A DNA stretch of 64,000 nt from Actinomyces graevenitzii C83 (GCF_000239695.1 NZ_JH470338.1:1280613-1344612); one strand, 5' to 3'. Shown: positions 53,817 through 62,972, counted from the stretch's first letter. The notes: a model not told the origin generated them from the letters alone. Translations and numbers: made by a program.

Positions 53817-54839
53817 TCAGCGACGGGCAGAGCCGACGGAGCCCAGACGCTCGCAGGCCTCAACCACGCGGGCAGCCATACCGGTCTCGGCAGCCTTACC
53901 CCAAGAGCGCGGGTCGTAGAACTTCTTGTTGCCGACCTCGCCGTCGATCTTGAGGACGCCGTCGTAGTGCTCGAACATGTGAGCAGCAATCGGGCGGGTG
54001 AACGCGTACTGGGTGTCAGTGTCAACGTTCATCTTGATAACACCGTTGCGTACGGCGGTAGCAATTTCCTCGTCGGTGGAGCCGGAGCCACCGTGCATGA
54101 CTAGGTCGAAGGGGCTCTCCTTGCCAACACGCTTGCCGACCTCAGCCTGGATCTCACCCAGCAGCTCGGGACGCAGCTTGACGTGACCGGGCTTGTAGGA
54201 GCCGTGCACGTTGCCGAAGGTCAGAGCGGTGGTGTAGCGGCCGTTCTCGCCTAGGCCCAGGGCCTGGACAGCGGCGTAAGCGTCGTCAGCGGTGGTGTAG
54301 AGGCTAGCGTTCTCTTCACCCTTAATGCCGTCTTCCTCGCCACCTACAGCACCGATCTCGATCTCGAGGATGGTGTGGGCAGCCTTAGAGCGAGCCAGCA
54401 TGTCCACGGCGATCTCAATGTTGTCTTCTAGGGTCTCAGCGGAGCCGTCCCACATGTGGGAGTTGAACATGGGCTCTTCGCCGCGCTTGACCTGCTCGGC
54501 CTCGATGTCCAGCAGCGGGATAACCCAGTCAGCCAGCAGCTTCTTGGGGCAGTGGTCAGTGTGCAGACCGACAACGCCGGGGTACAGGTCGCCGACGGCG
54601 CGAGCGTAGGCAGCGAAAGCGATGGAGCCGCGTACGCGGTCTAGACGAGAGGAGCCGGACCAGTAAGCAGCGCCACCGTTGGAGATCTGGATGATACCGT
54701 CAGACTCGGCCTCGGCGAAGCCCTGCAGCGCAGCAGATAGGGTCTGAGAAGAAGTAACGTTGATAGCCGGGACGGCGTACTTGCCGGCCTTGGCGCGGTC
54801 AATCATGTCCGCGTAAGTTTCCACGGTTGCAATAGCCAT
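53817..54839 (-). CDS. fba: Class II fructose-bisphosphate aldolase
   Basis: Fba cleaves fructose 1,6-bisphosphate in glycolysis and makes it in gluconeogenesis. The 340-aa length and zinc-site segments are those of class II: VGLHTDHCPKKLLADW, the second-His segment TFGNVHGSYKPGHVKL, LVMHGGSGSTDEEI, and NVDTDTQYAFTRPI. AGGAGG precedes the ATG. Codon use is highly biased, as expected for a strongly expressed gene. Single gene with its own terminator. Confidence 0.97.
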   Translation of the reverse strand: MAIATVETYADMIDRAKAGKYAVPAINVTSSQTLSAALQGFAEAESDGIIQISNGGAAYWSGSSRLDRVRGSIAFAAYARAVGDLYPGVVGLHTDHCPKKLLADWVIPLLDIEAEQVKRGEEPMFNSHMWDGSAETLEDNIEIAVDMLARSKAAHTILEIEIGAVGGEEDGIKGEENASLYTTADDAYAAVQALGLGENGRYTTALTFGNVHGSYKPGHVKLRPELLGEIQAEVGKRVGKESPFDLVMHGGSGSTDEEIATAVRNGVIKMNVDTDTQYAFTRPIAAHMFEHYDGVLKIDGEVGNKKFYDPRSWGKAAETGMAARVVEACERLGSVGSARR

Positions 54840-54943
54840 TGCAAATCCTCCTGGTTGTGTTTCACTAAACAGTGGTGCTTCTATTCTGGCACGTTTTAGC
54901 GCTAATTGGTACGCGCAAATACCGTCAGCCTGTGCAAATTCAG

Positions 54944-55642
54944 TTAAAAGGGTGCACTTTGTCCATGTTGCATGATCCAGGCATGCATAGCGATAGCTGC
55001 TGCGGCTGACACATTAATGGACCGGGTAGAGCCGTATTGGCCAATACGTAACTGGCGTTTGCAGTGCTCAAGTAGGGCCGGGCTGATGCCTTCGCCTTCA
55101 CTGCCCACCACCAGCATGGCGTCAACCGGCAGTGAGGTTTTTTCTATCAGCTCGCTGCCTGGGCCATTGTCGATAGCTAGTAGTTCCAGGTTATTTTCCT
55201 GGGCCCAGCGCACCAAATGCTCGGGCGTGGGGTGATGGTAGACACGCAGGTAACGGTCGGTGACCATGGCGCCGCGTCGGTTCCAGCGGCGCTTGCCCAC
55301 CACGTGTACTCCGCCCACATTAAAGGCGTTAGCGGTGCGCACAATTGAGCCGATGTTTAGATCGTGGCTGACATTTTCGATCGCGATATGTAGGCCGTGG
55401 GCGCGCGCTGCCATATCGGCTTTAATGGCCTGCCATTTCCAGTAGCGGTAGGGGTCCACCACGTTGCGTCGATCGCCGTGTTCTAGCAGCTCATGGTCCC
55501 AGTGGTCACCTTCAGGCCAGGGCCCCTGCCAAGGCCCCACCCCCACTTCGCGCTCTGGATCTGGGGTTACTTGGGCTAAATAGGCGACGACGCCGTCACT
55601 AGCTTCGGTGACGACGCCGTCCTCGTTTTCGTAACGGCTCAT
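54944..55642 (-). CDS. SpoU/TrmH-family RNA 2'-O-methyltransferase
   Basis: The 232-aa product is a SPOUT methyltransferase that should modify a ribose of tRNA or rRNA with SAM. It has the three knot motifs: IENVSHDLNIGSIVRTANAF (motif 1), LVVGSEGEGISPALLEHC (motif 2) and RIGQYGSTRSINVSAAAAIAMHAW (motif 3). A 70-residue N-terminal extension precedes the fold. Its ATG overlaps the stop of the upstream LemA-like gene. The target nucleotide cannot be assigned. Confidence 0.88.
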   Translation of the reverse strand: MSRYENEDGVVTEASDGVVAYLAQVTPDPEREVGVGPWQGPWPEGDHWDHELLEHGDRRNVVDPYRYWKWQAIKADMAARAHGLHIAIENVSHDLNIGSIVRTANAFNVGGVHVVGKRRWNRRGAMVTDRYLRVYHHPTPEHLVRWAQENNLELLAIDNGPGSELIEKTSLPVDAMLVVGSEGEGISPALLEHCKRQLRIGQYGSTRSINVSAAAAIAMHAWIMQHGQSAPF

Positions 55643-56244
55643 GCCTTATCCTCTAGCTCCAATACCTTGGCGTCTTTGGGCTTTTTGTAAGTGCCTTTAC
55701 GCTTGAGCTTGTCAGCTAGGAAGTACTGGCTGGAGGCGCGCCCGGCGCTGCGAGCTACTGCCGTGAGCGGTCCGTGGCACAGGAAGTTGTAGGTGGGCAC
55801 CATAGCGTTGTAGTCGCGCCGGGCTTTGGCCACGGCTTTGTCAGCTTTCTTTAGCCGCTTGTAGGCCAGGCGGTACCCGGGCTCTTTATTGCGGTTAGCA
55901 GCCCGTACACTTTCCACAATGCGACGCAAAATCAGGGTGATGTCGTCTTCATAGTTGGCGCGCAGCAGCGGCTGGTTTTCCTGCTCAGCTAGGGCAATAG
56001 CCTCGTTTAGGGCGCTCATGTCTCCTGGCGCCAGGGCACCGAGTTTGTCTGCTTCACGCGCTAGTTTTTTGGCGCGGCGGTGGCGCCTAGAGAGGGTCTC
56101 TTCAACGTCAGACCAGTTGTGGTCCAAGCGCTCACCCAATGAACGTACCTGCACGCGGGCAACCACAATGATGGCTATCCACAGCAGCAGTAATAAACCT
56201 CCGCCAATGAACAAAGCGATGGTTCCGGTGGGGTTAGAGTCCAT
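55639..56244 (-). CDS. LemA-like membrane-anchored protein
   Basis: The 201-aa protein has one N-terminal membrane helix (residues 9-30, IALFIGGGLLLLLWIAIIVV) followed by a long, charged, alpha-helical region with coiled-coil character. It contains YKRLKKADKAVAKARRDYNAMVPTYNFL, the YN-x-x-V-x-x-YN type pattern of LemA proteins. It is slightly shorter than most LemA family members and lacks a clear EAYP motif, so membership is likely rather than certain. Translationally coupled to the methyltransferase gene. Function unknown. Confidence 0.65.
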   Translation of the reverse strand: MDSNPTGTIALFIGGGLLLLLWIAIIVVARVQVRSLGERLDHNWSDVEETLSRRHRRAKKLAREADKLGALAPGDMSALNEAIALAEQENQPLLRANYEDDITLILRRIVESVRAANRNKEPGYRLAYKRLKKADKAVAKARRDYNAMVPTYNFLCHGPLTAVARSAGRASSQYFLADKLKRKGTYKKPKDAKVLELEDKA

Positions 56245-56357
56245 GGTTCCTCCTTGGGATTGGGCACCAACTCCTAGTTTAGCCTGACCTGGCTTAGGTA
56301 GCAGACTTGGCGGGCGCTGGGTTGCTTAAAACCCAGGCGCCCGCCAAGGGGTCAGTA

Positions 56358-56933
56358 TTACTCCAGGTCTAGGTCTTCTAGACCAAGGGCATATAGGTAG
56401 GGTAAATCAGCGGCTTCAATGCGTTCGCGAGCGCCAGTGTTGCGGTCTACGATCACGGCCACAGCCAACACCTGCGCGCCGGCTGCGCGTAGCGCCTCTA
56501 CTGCCTGGATGGGCGAGCCACCGGTGGTGGAGGTGTCTTCCAAAACCACTACGCGTTTGCCTTCGACAGACGGGCCTTCGATCTGGCGTTTCATGCCGTG
56601 ATCTTTGGCGGCCTTGCGCACTACGAATGCGTCTAGGTCTAGGCCGCGTGCGGCGGCGGCGTGCAGCATAGCGGTAGCTACCGGGTCAGCACCCATGGTT
56701 AGGCCACCGACGGCGTCTACCTCATCTACGCTGAAGCCGTTTTCTTCTAGCAGATCCAGCATTACATGCCCGATCAGCGGGGCGGCTTCGTGGTGGAGGG
56801 TGGCGCGGCGCATGTCCACGTAGAAGTTGGATTCAAGCCCTGAGGCCAGGGTGACTTTGCCGCGTACTACGGCCAGTTCGTTGACTAGCTCGGCTAGGCG
56901 GGCGCGGTTGGAGTCGTTGGTGGTGATAGCCAT
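56358..56933 (-). CDS. pyrE: Orotate phosphoribosyltransferase
   Basis: PyrE transfers the phosphoribosyl group of PRPP to orotate, giving OMP in pyrimidine synthesis. The 191-aa product has the PRPP motif RVVVLEDTSTTGGS and the flexible catalytic loop region VRKAAKDHGMKRQIEGP with paired lysines. Normal length. The reading frame follows tpx by 7 bp, so the two may be cotranscribed. Confidence 0.95.
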   Translation of the reverse strand: MAITTNDSNRARLAELVNELAVVRGKVTLASGLESNFYVDMRRATLHHEAAPLIGHVMLDLLEENGFSVDEVDAVGGLTMGADPVATAMLHAAAARGLDLDAFVVRKAAKDHGMKRQIEGPSVEGKRVVVLEDTSTTGGSPIQAVEALRAAGAQVLAVAVIVDRNTGARERIEAADLPYLYALGLEDLDLE

Positions 56934-56940
56934 GGAGTTT

Positions 56941-57441
56941 TCAGTTTCCTAAATATTCAACGACGGCGTCGTAGTCGGGTTCTTGCTTGATTTCGGGTAC
57001 TAGCTGCACGTAGCCAACGGTTCCGTCAGGCTCGATTACTACGACGGCGCGTGCCAGCAGCCCGCTTAGCGGCCCCTGGGCCATGGTTAGGCCGTAGTGT
57101 TGGCCAAACTTGGAGCGGAAACCGGAGGCGGTAGCGACGTTTTCAATGCCTTCAGCGCCGCAGAAGCGCCCCTGGGCGAAAGGTAGGTCATTGGATACGC
57201 ACAGCACCACGGTGTTGTCGAGGCCGCCGGCCAGCTTGTTGAAGTGGTGCACACTGGCGGCGCATACACCGGTGTCGATGGAGGGGAAGATGTTTAGCAC
57301 TACGCGCTTGCCGGCGTAGTCGCCTAGTTTGATGGGGCTTAGGTCGTTGGCCACCAGCTCACAGGTGGGAGCGGGGCTGCCTACCTGGGGTAGCTCGCCA
57401 ACGGTAGTTACTGGGGTACCTGCTAGGGTTACAGTTGCCAT
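56941..57441 (-). CDS. tpx: Thiol peroxidase (2-Cys, atypical)
   Basis: Tpx reduces lipid and hydrogen peroxides using thioredoxin. The 166-aa product has the peroxidatic Cys in LNIFPSIDTGVCAASVHHFN and the resolving Cys in LPFAQGRFCGAEGIEN, spaced as in the atypical 2-Cys Tpx family, plus the conserved Arg in ARAVVVIEPDG. No signal peptide, so cytoplasmic. Confidence 0.96.
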   Translation of the reverse strand: MATVTLAGTPVTTVGELPQVGSPAPTCELVANDLSPIKLGDYAGKRVVLNIFPSIDTGVCAASVHHFNKLAGGLDNTVVLCVSNDLPFAQGRFCGAEGIENVATASGFRSKFGQHYGLTMAQGPLSGLLARAVVVIEPDGTVGYVQLVPEIKQEPDYDAVVEYLGN

Positions 57442-57457
57442 AGCTAAATTATGTCTC

Positions 57458-58234
57458 TCAGTAGTGGGTGGCGGCCACCCTTGAGGCTCCCACGAAATAG
57501 CGCACCCCGCAGCGCGGCAGACGGCGCAGCACAGCCTCGCTAAGGGCGTAGCGTAATGAGGGCACGCAGTAGACGCGCCCTTTACGGACAGCGTCTAGGG
57601 CTTGGCTTACCAGGTATTGGCTTTCTAACCACACGAATTTGGGCCATTGGGTGTCGTCAATGTGGGCGGCGGCATGGAAACCGGAGCGGGTTAGGCCCGG
57701 CAGTAGCACGGTGGCGGTGACGCCGGTGCCCGCCAGCTCGGTGGAAAGTGACTCGGTGAAGGTAGCTACCCAGGCTTTGTGGGCGCTGTAGGTGCCCATG
57801 ACGGTGCGGGCGGCTACTGAGGCTACGTTCAAGATAGCGCCGTGACCGCGTGGAATCATTACGTCGGTGGCGGCGCGGCTAAGTTCCATCACGGCCCGCA
57901 CCATTACGTTTAGGGCGTCTAGTTCGCGTCCCATATCACCGTCGATAAAGGATTGCCCCAACCCAAAGCCAGCATTGTTAACTAGCAGCCCGATTGGGGG
58001 CAGCTGGGTGGAACGGATACGCTCAGCTACCGCGTCAACACCCGCCTGAGTGGATAGGTCTGCGGCCAGCACCTCCACCTTGACACCGGCTAGGTTGTGG
58101 ATTTTGGCTGCGATTTCTTCTAGTTTTTGCCGACGCCGGGCCACCAGTACGAGGTTGTGTTGCGCCTCGGCTAACTGCCAGGCAAATTCGAGGCCGATCC
58201 CCTCGCTGGCACCGGTAATAAGTGCTGTTCCCAT
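57458..58234 (-). CDS. Short-chain dehydrogenase/reductase
   Basis: The 258-aa protein is a classical SDR: NAD(P)-binding TGASEGIGLEFA near the N-terminus, LVNNAGFG, and the catalytic Tyr-x-x-x-Lys in YSAHKAW with the upstream Ser in NVASVAA. An Arg-Arg pair after the second strand (LVARRRQKLEE) favours NADP. The substrate cannot be predicted. It follows tpx's upstream side with 16 bp between, same strand. Confidence 0.88.
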   Translation of the reverse strand: MGTALITGASEGIGLEFAWQLAEAQHNLVLVARRRQKLEEIAAKIHNLAGVKVEVLAADLSTQAGVDAVAERIRSTQLPPIGLLVNNAGFGLGQSFIDGDMGRELDALNVMVRAVMELSRAATDVMIPRGHGAILNVASVAARTVMGTYSAHKAWVATFTESLSTELAGTGVTATVLLPGLTRSGFHAAAHIDDTQWPKFVWLESQYLVSQALDAVRKGRVYCVPSLRYALSEAVLRRLPRCGVRYFVGASRVAATHY

Positions 58235-58373
58235 AAGTTGAGGTTACCAGCCAACGCTGGGCCGAGGCCGGTAAGGACGCGAGCAACGAAACGAAGCTTG
58301 ACTCAGTACTTAACCTGGCGCAGCGCTCACCCCTGGGATAGCTACCAAGCCCGGCGCGCCCCTCATAGCCTGC

Positions 58374-58462
58374 ACAGCTGCCAAGTCTACAGGAACGCAA
58401 CTGGGCTGGACATGGGATCAATTCGCACAACAAAACAGCTGCCAAGCCTACAGGAACGCAAC
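58374..58462. repeat. Two 28-bp direct repeats with 33-bp spacing
   Basis: Positions 58374-58401 and 58435-58462 are 28-bp direct repeats (ACAGCTGCCAAG to GGAACGCAAC) differing at one base and separated by 33 bp. The 61-bp period equals that of the CRISPR array, but the sequence is unrelated and there is no inverted repeat inside. They lie in the 380-bp gap between the SDR gene and the ABC operon terminator; nothing else is recognisable there. Confidence 0.8.
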
Positions 58463-58512
58463 ATTTAAAGGTAAGTCGGGCGGCGCCGTCGTCGTCGACT
58501 AAAAGTGGGTAT

Positions 58513-58557
58513 AAAAAGGCGGTGGCCCGCACGTTAGGGGCGAATGCGAGCCACCGC
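58513..58557 (-). terminator. Intrinsic terminator of the sugar ABC operon
   Basis: GCGGTGGC (58519-58526) pairs with GCCACCGC (58550-58557), with a further GC-rich loop, followed on the minus strand by CTTTTTATA. It is 58 bp after the last permease stop. Confidence 0.75.
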
Positions 58558-58614
58558 AGCTCAGCCAGCTGCGGAAAACATGGGGGTACATCGCAGCTGC
58601 TGAGGTCTCTATTA

Positions 58615-59538
58615 TCAGCCTTTAACCGACCCCGCTGCAAGTCCGGATTGCCAGTATCGCTGCAAGAATAGAAACAGTGCCATCAAAGGCAGTACCCCGA
58701 AGAGCGCACCTTGCAAAACCGCCCCGTAAGTTGGGCTGAAGTAGCTCATCATGCCATACAAACCGAGGGTGACCGGCTTGAGCTGCTCATTGTTGGTAAC
58801 CATCATCAACGGCAACAAGAAGTTGTTCCAGGTGGCCACAAAAATGAACAGGAAAATGGTGACCATAGCCGGGGCCAGCAGTCGCAGCACCATGGTGAAG
58901 AAGATGCGGCTTTCACCGGCGCCGTCGATGCGGGCGGCTTCTAGCAGCTCGTCGGGCACAGAAGTTTGGGCATACATGCGCCCCAAGAACACCCCAAATG
59001 GGCTAACGCAGCTAGGCAAAATAATTGACCAGATAGTGTCAGTTAGCCCCAGTGAGTGCATCACAATGTAGAGCGGAATGGTTAGCAGTGCGATCGGCAG
59101 CAGCAAACCAGCCATAACCACCAGCTGCAACACATTGCGGCCAAAGAACTTAAATTTAGCCATGCCATAGCCAGCCATCACCGAAACCAGGGTGCCAATA
59201 GCGCCGGCAGCGGTGGAGTACAGCACTGAATTAGCTACCCAACGCCAAAAGTGACCGTTGGTGGTGCCCATCAGCTTTTGATAGTTCTCAGCGGCGGCGT
59301 TGTGTGCAAACCATAGGCCGTTAGAATCGCCTAGATCCGCGTTAGTTTTAGTGGAAGAAATAATCAACCAGTAAATCGGGAATAGGAAGTAAACCAGTAC
59401 CGCGATCAAAACTACCCCGGTGACGATTTTAGCGAAACAGCTTGGTTCCAAAGAACGCGACCAAGCGTTACGCGAAACCCGATAAACGCGGCCATCTTCT
59501 AGGTGCGCAAATTCTGTTTTATTTAGTAGCTCAGCCAT
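58615..59538 (-). CDS. Sugar ABC transporter permease (MalG/UgpE type)
   Basis: The 307-aa protein has six membrane helices and the cytoplasmic EAA loop LLEAARIDGAGESRIFFTMVLRLL, typical of carbohydrate uptake type 1 permeases. A 35-residue cytoplasmic head precedes helix 1. Its ATG overlaps the stop of the companion permease by one base (TGATG). No ATPase is encoded in the operon, so it probably uses a shared MsmK/UgpC-type ATPase encoded elsewhere. Confidence 0.93.
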   Translation of the reverse strand: MAELLNKTEFAHLEDGRVYRVSRNAWSRSLEPSCFAKIVTGVVLIAVLVYFLFPIYWLIISSTKTNADLGDSNGLWFAHNAAAENYQKLMGTTNGHFWRWVANSVLYSTAAGAIGTLVSVMAGYGMAKFKFFGRNVLQLVVMAGLLLPIALLTIPLYIVMHSLGLTDTIWSIILPSCVSPFGVFLGRMYAQTSVPDELLEAARIDGAGESRIFFTMVLRLLAPAMVTIFLFIFVATWNNFLLPLMMVTNNEQLKPVTLGLYGMMSYFSPTYGAVLQGALFGVLPLMALFLFLQRYWQSGLAAGSVKG

Positions 59539-60461
59539 CAGCGCTTACCCCGAGTCTGTACGAAGGCATATACCGCCGCCAATAGTGCGGCAATAATGGC
59601 CATAGTCATGGAAATAGCAGAAGCCATATTGGGGTTACCGGGTGAGGTCATCATGGTGGAGTAGGCCATCATCATGGGGGTGTAGCTGTTACCCATCCAC
59701 GACTGCCCGGCGCGCATCACCGTAGGCTCATTGAACAGCTGGATTGTGCCGATAATCGATAGCAACACAGTCAGCAGAGCGGCATTTGTCAGCATCGGCA
59801 CCTTGATCTTCATGGCCACCTGGAAACCAGAGCAGCCGTCAAGGCGGGCAGCCTCATATAGATCAGTGGGGATAGCTTTCAGCGCAGCCAGGAACACCAG
59901 CATGTTGTAGCCGGTGAAAGTCCAGGTGGTCATATTGGCCATGGAGGCCAAAATGATGTTTTTATCGAAGAAATTAATGGGGATGACACTGGCCAGCGGC
60001 GAAAGCTGGGGGCTGTACAGGTACATCCACATCATGGCAGCCACCACGCCGGGAATGGCGTAGGGCAAAAAGTAACCCAAACGGAACACGGTGGGGCGTT
60101 TAAGCAGGTAGGAGTCCAGCACTAGAGCCAGGGCCAGGGCGGCGATAATCATGAAAGGAATCTGGAACAGACCAAAGAGCATTACTCGCCCCATGCCTTG
60201 CCAGAACTGCTCGTTGGTAACTACCGCAACGTAGTTGTCTAGGCCAACGAATTTGGTGATTTGCTTGCCGCCACCATACAGCCCTCCCGCCGTGGTGGTC
60301 TTAAAGAAGGATTGGTAGATCGAGACAATAATTGGGACAATAAATGTCAGGCCAAAAAGAATTGTGAAAGGGGCACTAAAAGCCCACCCATAACGCAAAT
60401 CGCGTAATTTGCGGGCACGGATTGTCGCCTTATTTTCTGTATACGAGCTCGCAGCTGACAT
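59538..60461 (-). CDS. Sugar ABC transporter permease (MalF/UgpA type)
   Basis: The permease is 307 aa from the ATG at 60461, which has GGAGGAG six bases upstream (another ATG at 60467 is too close to that site). It has six helices and the EAA loop LYEAARLDGCSGFQVAMKIKVPML. It should pair with the downstream permease to form the channel served by the binding protein at 60555. Confidence 0.93.
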   Translation of the reverse strand: MSAASSYTENKATIRARKLRDLRYGWAFSAPFTILFGLTFIVPIIVSIYQSFFKTTTAGGLYGGGKQITKFVGLDNYVAVVTNEQFWQGMGRVMLFGLFQIPFMIIAALALALVLDSYLLKRPTVFRLGYFLPYAIPGVVAAMMWMYLYSPQLSPLASVIPINFFDKNIILASMANMTTWTFTGYNMLVFLAALKAIPTDLYEAARLDGCSGFQVAMKIKVPMLTNAALLTVLLSIIGTIQLFNEPTVMRAGQSWMGNSYTPMMMAYSTMMTSPGNPNMASAISMTMAIIAALLAAVYAFVQTRGKR

Positions 60462-60554
60462 TTTCATCTCCTCCCCTTAATTAGGTGCGTAATGCGGTTG
60501 CAGCAGGCGGGGGTGCTAGCAAATATGCCAAGCACCCCCGTTTTAGACTGCGAA

Positions 60555-61868
60555 TCAGGCTACGCCGATGTTCTTTTCCTTCAGGGTGGAAACAGACACC
60601 GTCTGGGCGGTGGTCAAAACGTCTTCAACCTTGGCAGAGCCGCTGGTGACCTTACCGCCGGGCTCCTTCATCTTCTCGGTTACGGTGAACCAAGTGGGGA
60701 TGTAGGGGAAGTCGGTGACCATGGTGTTGTTAGCTTCAGCGAGGAAGCCGTAAACGTCCTGGCCGCCCCAGAGCTTCTTCATGGCCGCAGGGGTCTCAGG
60801 CTTGGCGGTGGTAGCGGCTACTACCAGACCCTGGGAGACCAGCGCGGGCACCTGGGTGTTGAACCAGTCAGCGAACTTGAGGGCTTCTTCCTTGTGCTTG
60901 CAGCCCTTGATGACGGCGACGGCGGAACCACCGTCAGCACCGGTAACCTTCTTGCCGTCCTCGGTGGGTAGGTAGGTGACCTGCCAGCTGGTGGCGTCCT
61001 TACCTAGGTCGCCGAGCATGAAGCCGGGCTCCCAACCAGCGGCAACGGTACCGATAATGGTGCCGTCCTTGAGCTTGGCGATCCACTCCTTGCCCCAGCG
61101 CCCGTCGGCGAGCTTGAGGGCCAGGCCTTCGTCGTTTAGTTCCTGTAGGAAGGTGGCTACCTTCTTGGAGGCGGCGTCAGTGACCTCTACCTTCCACTTG
61201 TCACCTTCAGGCTTGTACCAGTGGGCGCCGGCAGCGGCGGCCTGACCGGAGATCTGGTAGCCAACCTCATCCTGCTGCCAGGTGGCAATGTACTTGCCCT
61301 TTTCCTTGGCCTTCTTGGCGGCTTCCTTCAGCTCGGCCCAAGTGGTGGGGGCCTTGATGCCGATGGCGTCGAAGGCGGCCTTGTCGTAGACGTATACCAG
61401 CGGGCCGGTGTCCTGAGGCAGACCAACTACTACGTCACCGAGCTTGCACTGACCCATAGGGCCGGCTGCGAAGTGCTTTTCGTAGCCGCCAGCCTTAATT
61501 TCCTTGGCGACGTCTTCTAGAGAGCCTTCTAGGTATACGGAGGCGATTTCACCGTAGCCAACCTGGGCTAGGTCGGGGGCGTTGCCAGCCTTCACTGCCT
61601 GGGCGATCTTTGCATAAGACTCAGAGGCCTGGCCGTCAAACTTCTTGACGTTTACGTGGATGTTGGGGTTTTCCTTGTTCCACTGGTCGACGACGGTCTG
61701 CACCTTGGTCATACCGTCCTTGTCGGGCAGGCGGTGCCAGTAGTTGATTTCTACCTTGCCACCAGATGCCTTATCGTCTTTGCCGCTACATGCAGCTAAA
61801 GTCGCCAGGATAGCGGTAGTGGAAGCACCAACCAGGGCCTGGCGGCGAGTAATGCTGAGGGTTCGCAT
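60555..61868 (-). CDS. Sugar-binding lipoprotein of an ABC transporter
   Basis: The 437-aa extracellular solute-binding protein (family 1) starts with TRRQALVGASTTAILATLAAC, a twin-arginine-like lipoprotein signal with the acylated Cys near residue 28. The body contains INYWHRLPDKDGMTKVQTVVDQWNKENPNIHV, VGYGEIASVYLEGSLEDVA and VVGLPQDTGPLVYVYDKAAFDAIGI, all typical of oligosaccharide-binding proteins. It is first in the operon, behind a good promoter and a possible operator. The sugar is unknown. Confidence 0.93.
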   Translation of the reverse strand: MRTLSITRRQALVGASTTAILATLAACSGKDDKASGGKVEINYWHRLPDKDGMTKVQTVVDQWNKENPNIHVNVKKFDGQASESYAKIAQAVKAGNAPDLAQVGYGEIASVYLEGSLEDVAKEIKAGGYEKHFAAGPMGQCKLGDVVVGLPQDTGPLVYVYDKAAFDAIGIKAPTTWAELKEAAKKAKEKGKYIATWQQDEVGYQISGQAAAAGAHWYKPEGDKWKVEVTDAASKKVATFLQELNDEGLALKLADGRWGKEWIAKLKDGTIIGTVAAGWEPGFMLGDLGKDATSWQVTYLPTEDGKKVTGADGGSAVAVIKGCKHKEEALKFADWFNTQVPALVSQGLVVAATTAKPETPAAMKKLWGGQDVYGFLAEANNTMVTDFPYIPTWFTVTEKMKEPGGKVTSGSAKVEDVLTTAQTVSVSTLKEKNIGVA

Positions 61869-61950
61869 TTAGTTCTCTCCTTTGAGTATGCGCTAGGGGC
61901 GGCGCATATTCTGTAACCGCGCTGCGGTAGCAGCGTTGCTCTTGTCACTT

Positions 61951-61979
61951 AGATTAATAACTGCCCCCACTCAAGTCAA
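61951..61979 (-). promoter_or_regulatory. Promoter of the sugar ABC operon
   Basis: On the minus strand TTGACT (61974-61979) and TAATCT (61951-61956) are spaced by exactly 17 bp, about 75 bp before the start codon. Confidence 0.65.
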
Positions 61980-62015
61980 ACGAAATCGAACACAACCGCA
62001 CACTAAATCGTTTGA
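61976..62015. promoter_or_regulatory. Possible operator of the sugar ABC operon
   Basis: TCAAACGA (61976-61983) and TCGTTTGA (62008-62015) form a perfect 8-bp inverted repeat with 24 bp between. The first copy overlaps the -35 box. LacI-type regulators often control such operons, but no regulator gene is seen here. Confidence 0.4.
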
Positions 62016-62168
62016 CCTGCGGTTATAACAATCAATTTGGCTAGTTTTCGCGTTTTCCTAAGCTCTACCAGGCCCTATAGGCAGCTACACACCCAGCTCA
62101 GCAGCCATTTTGCCGCCTCCCCTGCGCGCAGGTACGCGCAACTGCAATCAAACCGTTACGCTTGTCCT

Positions 62169-62972
62169 ATGCGTTTAGCCACCTGGAACGTCAACTCTAT
62201 CCGCGCCCGCATTGATCGAGTTATTGCCTTTTTAGAGCGCAGTGACACGGATGTGTTGGCAATGCAAGAAATTAAATGCCGCCCCGATCAGTTCCCCACC
62301 GAAGCTTTTACGCAGGCCGGCTATGAAGTGGTGGCACACGGCTTAAACCAGTGGAATGGGGTGGCCATCGCCTCGCGCATCGGATTGTCTGATGTCGTAC
62401 ATCAATTCCCTGATCAACCCACCTGGGCCGCTAAAGCTGGCGAGGACGGCGTCGTCGAAGCTAGGGCCCTGGCGGCCACCTGCGCCGGAGTGCGAGTGTG
62501 GAGCATCTACGCCCCTAACGGGCGCGAACTAGACCACCCCCACTACCGCTACAAACTGGACTGGTTTGCGGCTTTGCGTCAGGATGTGGCCGAAAGTTTA
62601 GCCCAGGCTCCTGAGCAGAAAACCATTTTTGTGGGCGACTGGAATGTGGCGCCACTGGACACTGACGTGTGGGATATTGCCGCTTGGGAAGGCAAAACCC
62701 ATGTTTCGGCCCCTGAACGCGCTGCTTTTGCCTCCCTGGAGCAGGCCGGGCTGGTTGAGATCACTCGTCCTCTGGCCCAGGGCTACACCTATTGGGACTA
62801 TAAGGGTCTAGCTTTCCCCAAGAATAAGGGGATGCGTATTGACTTTATGCTGGCCTCGCCGGCTTTGGCGCAGCTGGCCACTAGCGCGGTTATTGATCGT
62901 GACGAGCGTAAAGGTAAAGGCGCTTCCGATCACGTGCCGGTAATCGTGGATTTTGATTTGGACGCTAACTGA
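62169..62972 (+). CDS. xth: Exodeoxyribonuclease III
   Basis: ExoIII is an AP endonuclease and 3'-5' exonuclease in base excision repair. From the ATG at 62169 it is 267 aa starting MRLATWNVNSIRARIDRVIAFL; a start at 62037 would add 44 unconserved residues. Catalytic landmarks are MQEIKCRPDQFP (Glu), the Tyr in WSIYAPNG, GDWNVAPLDTDV (Asp-Asn) and the closing SDHVPVIVDF (Asp-His). The stop overlaps the next start in TGATG. Confidence 0.95.
   Translation: MRLATWNVNSIRARIDRVIAFLERSDTDVLAMQEIKCRPDQFPTEAFTQAGYEVVAHGLNQWNGVAIASRIGLSDVVHQFPDQPTWAAKAGEDGVVEARALAATCAGVRVWSIYAPNGRELDHPHYRYKLDWFAALRQDVAESLAQAPEQKTIFVGDWNVAPLDTDVWDIAAWEGKTHVSAPERAAFASLEQAGLVEITRPLAQGYTYWDYKGLAFPKNKGMRIDFMLASPALAQLATSAVIDRDERKGKGASDHVPVIVDFDLDAN

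Noticed and set aside
58035..58640. 201-residue minus-strand open frame across the SDR start and the 58240-58610 gap
   Set aside because: It overlaps the SDR gene in another frame, reads through the direct repeats and shows no recognisable domain.
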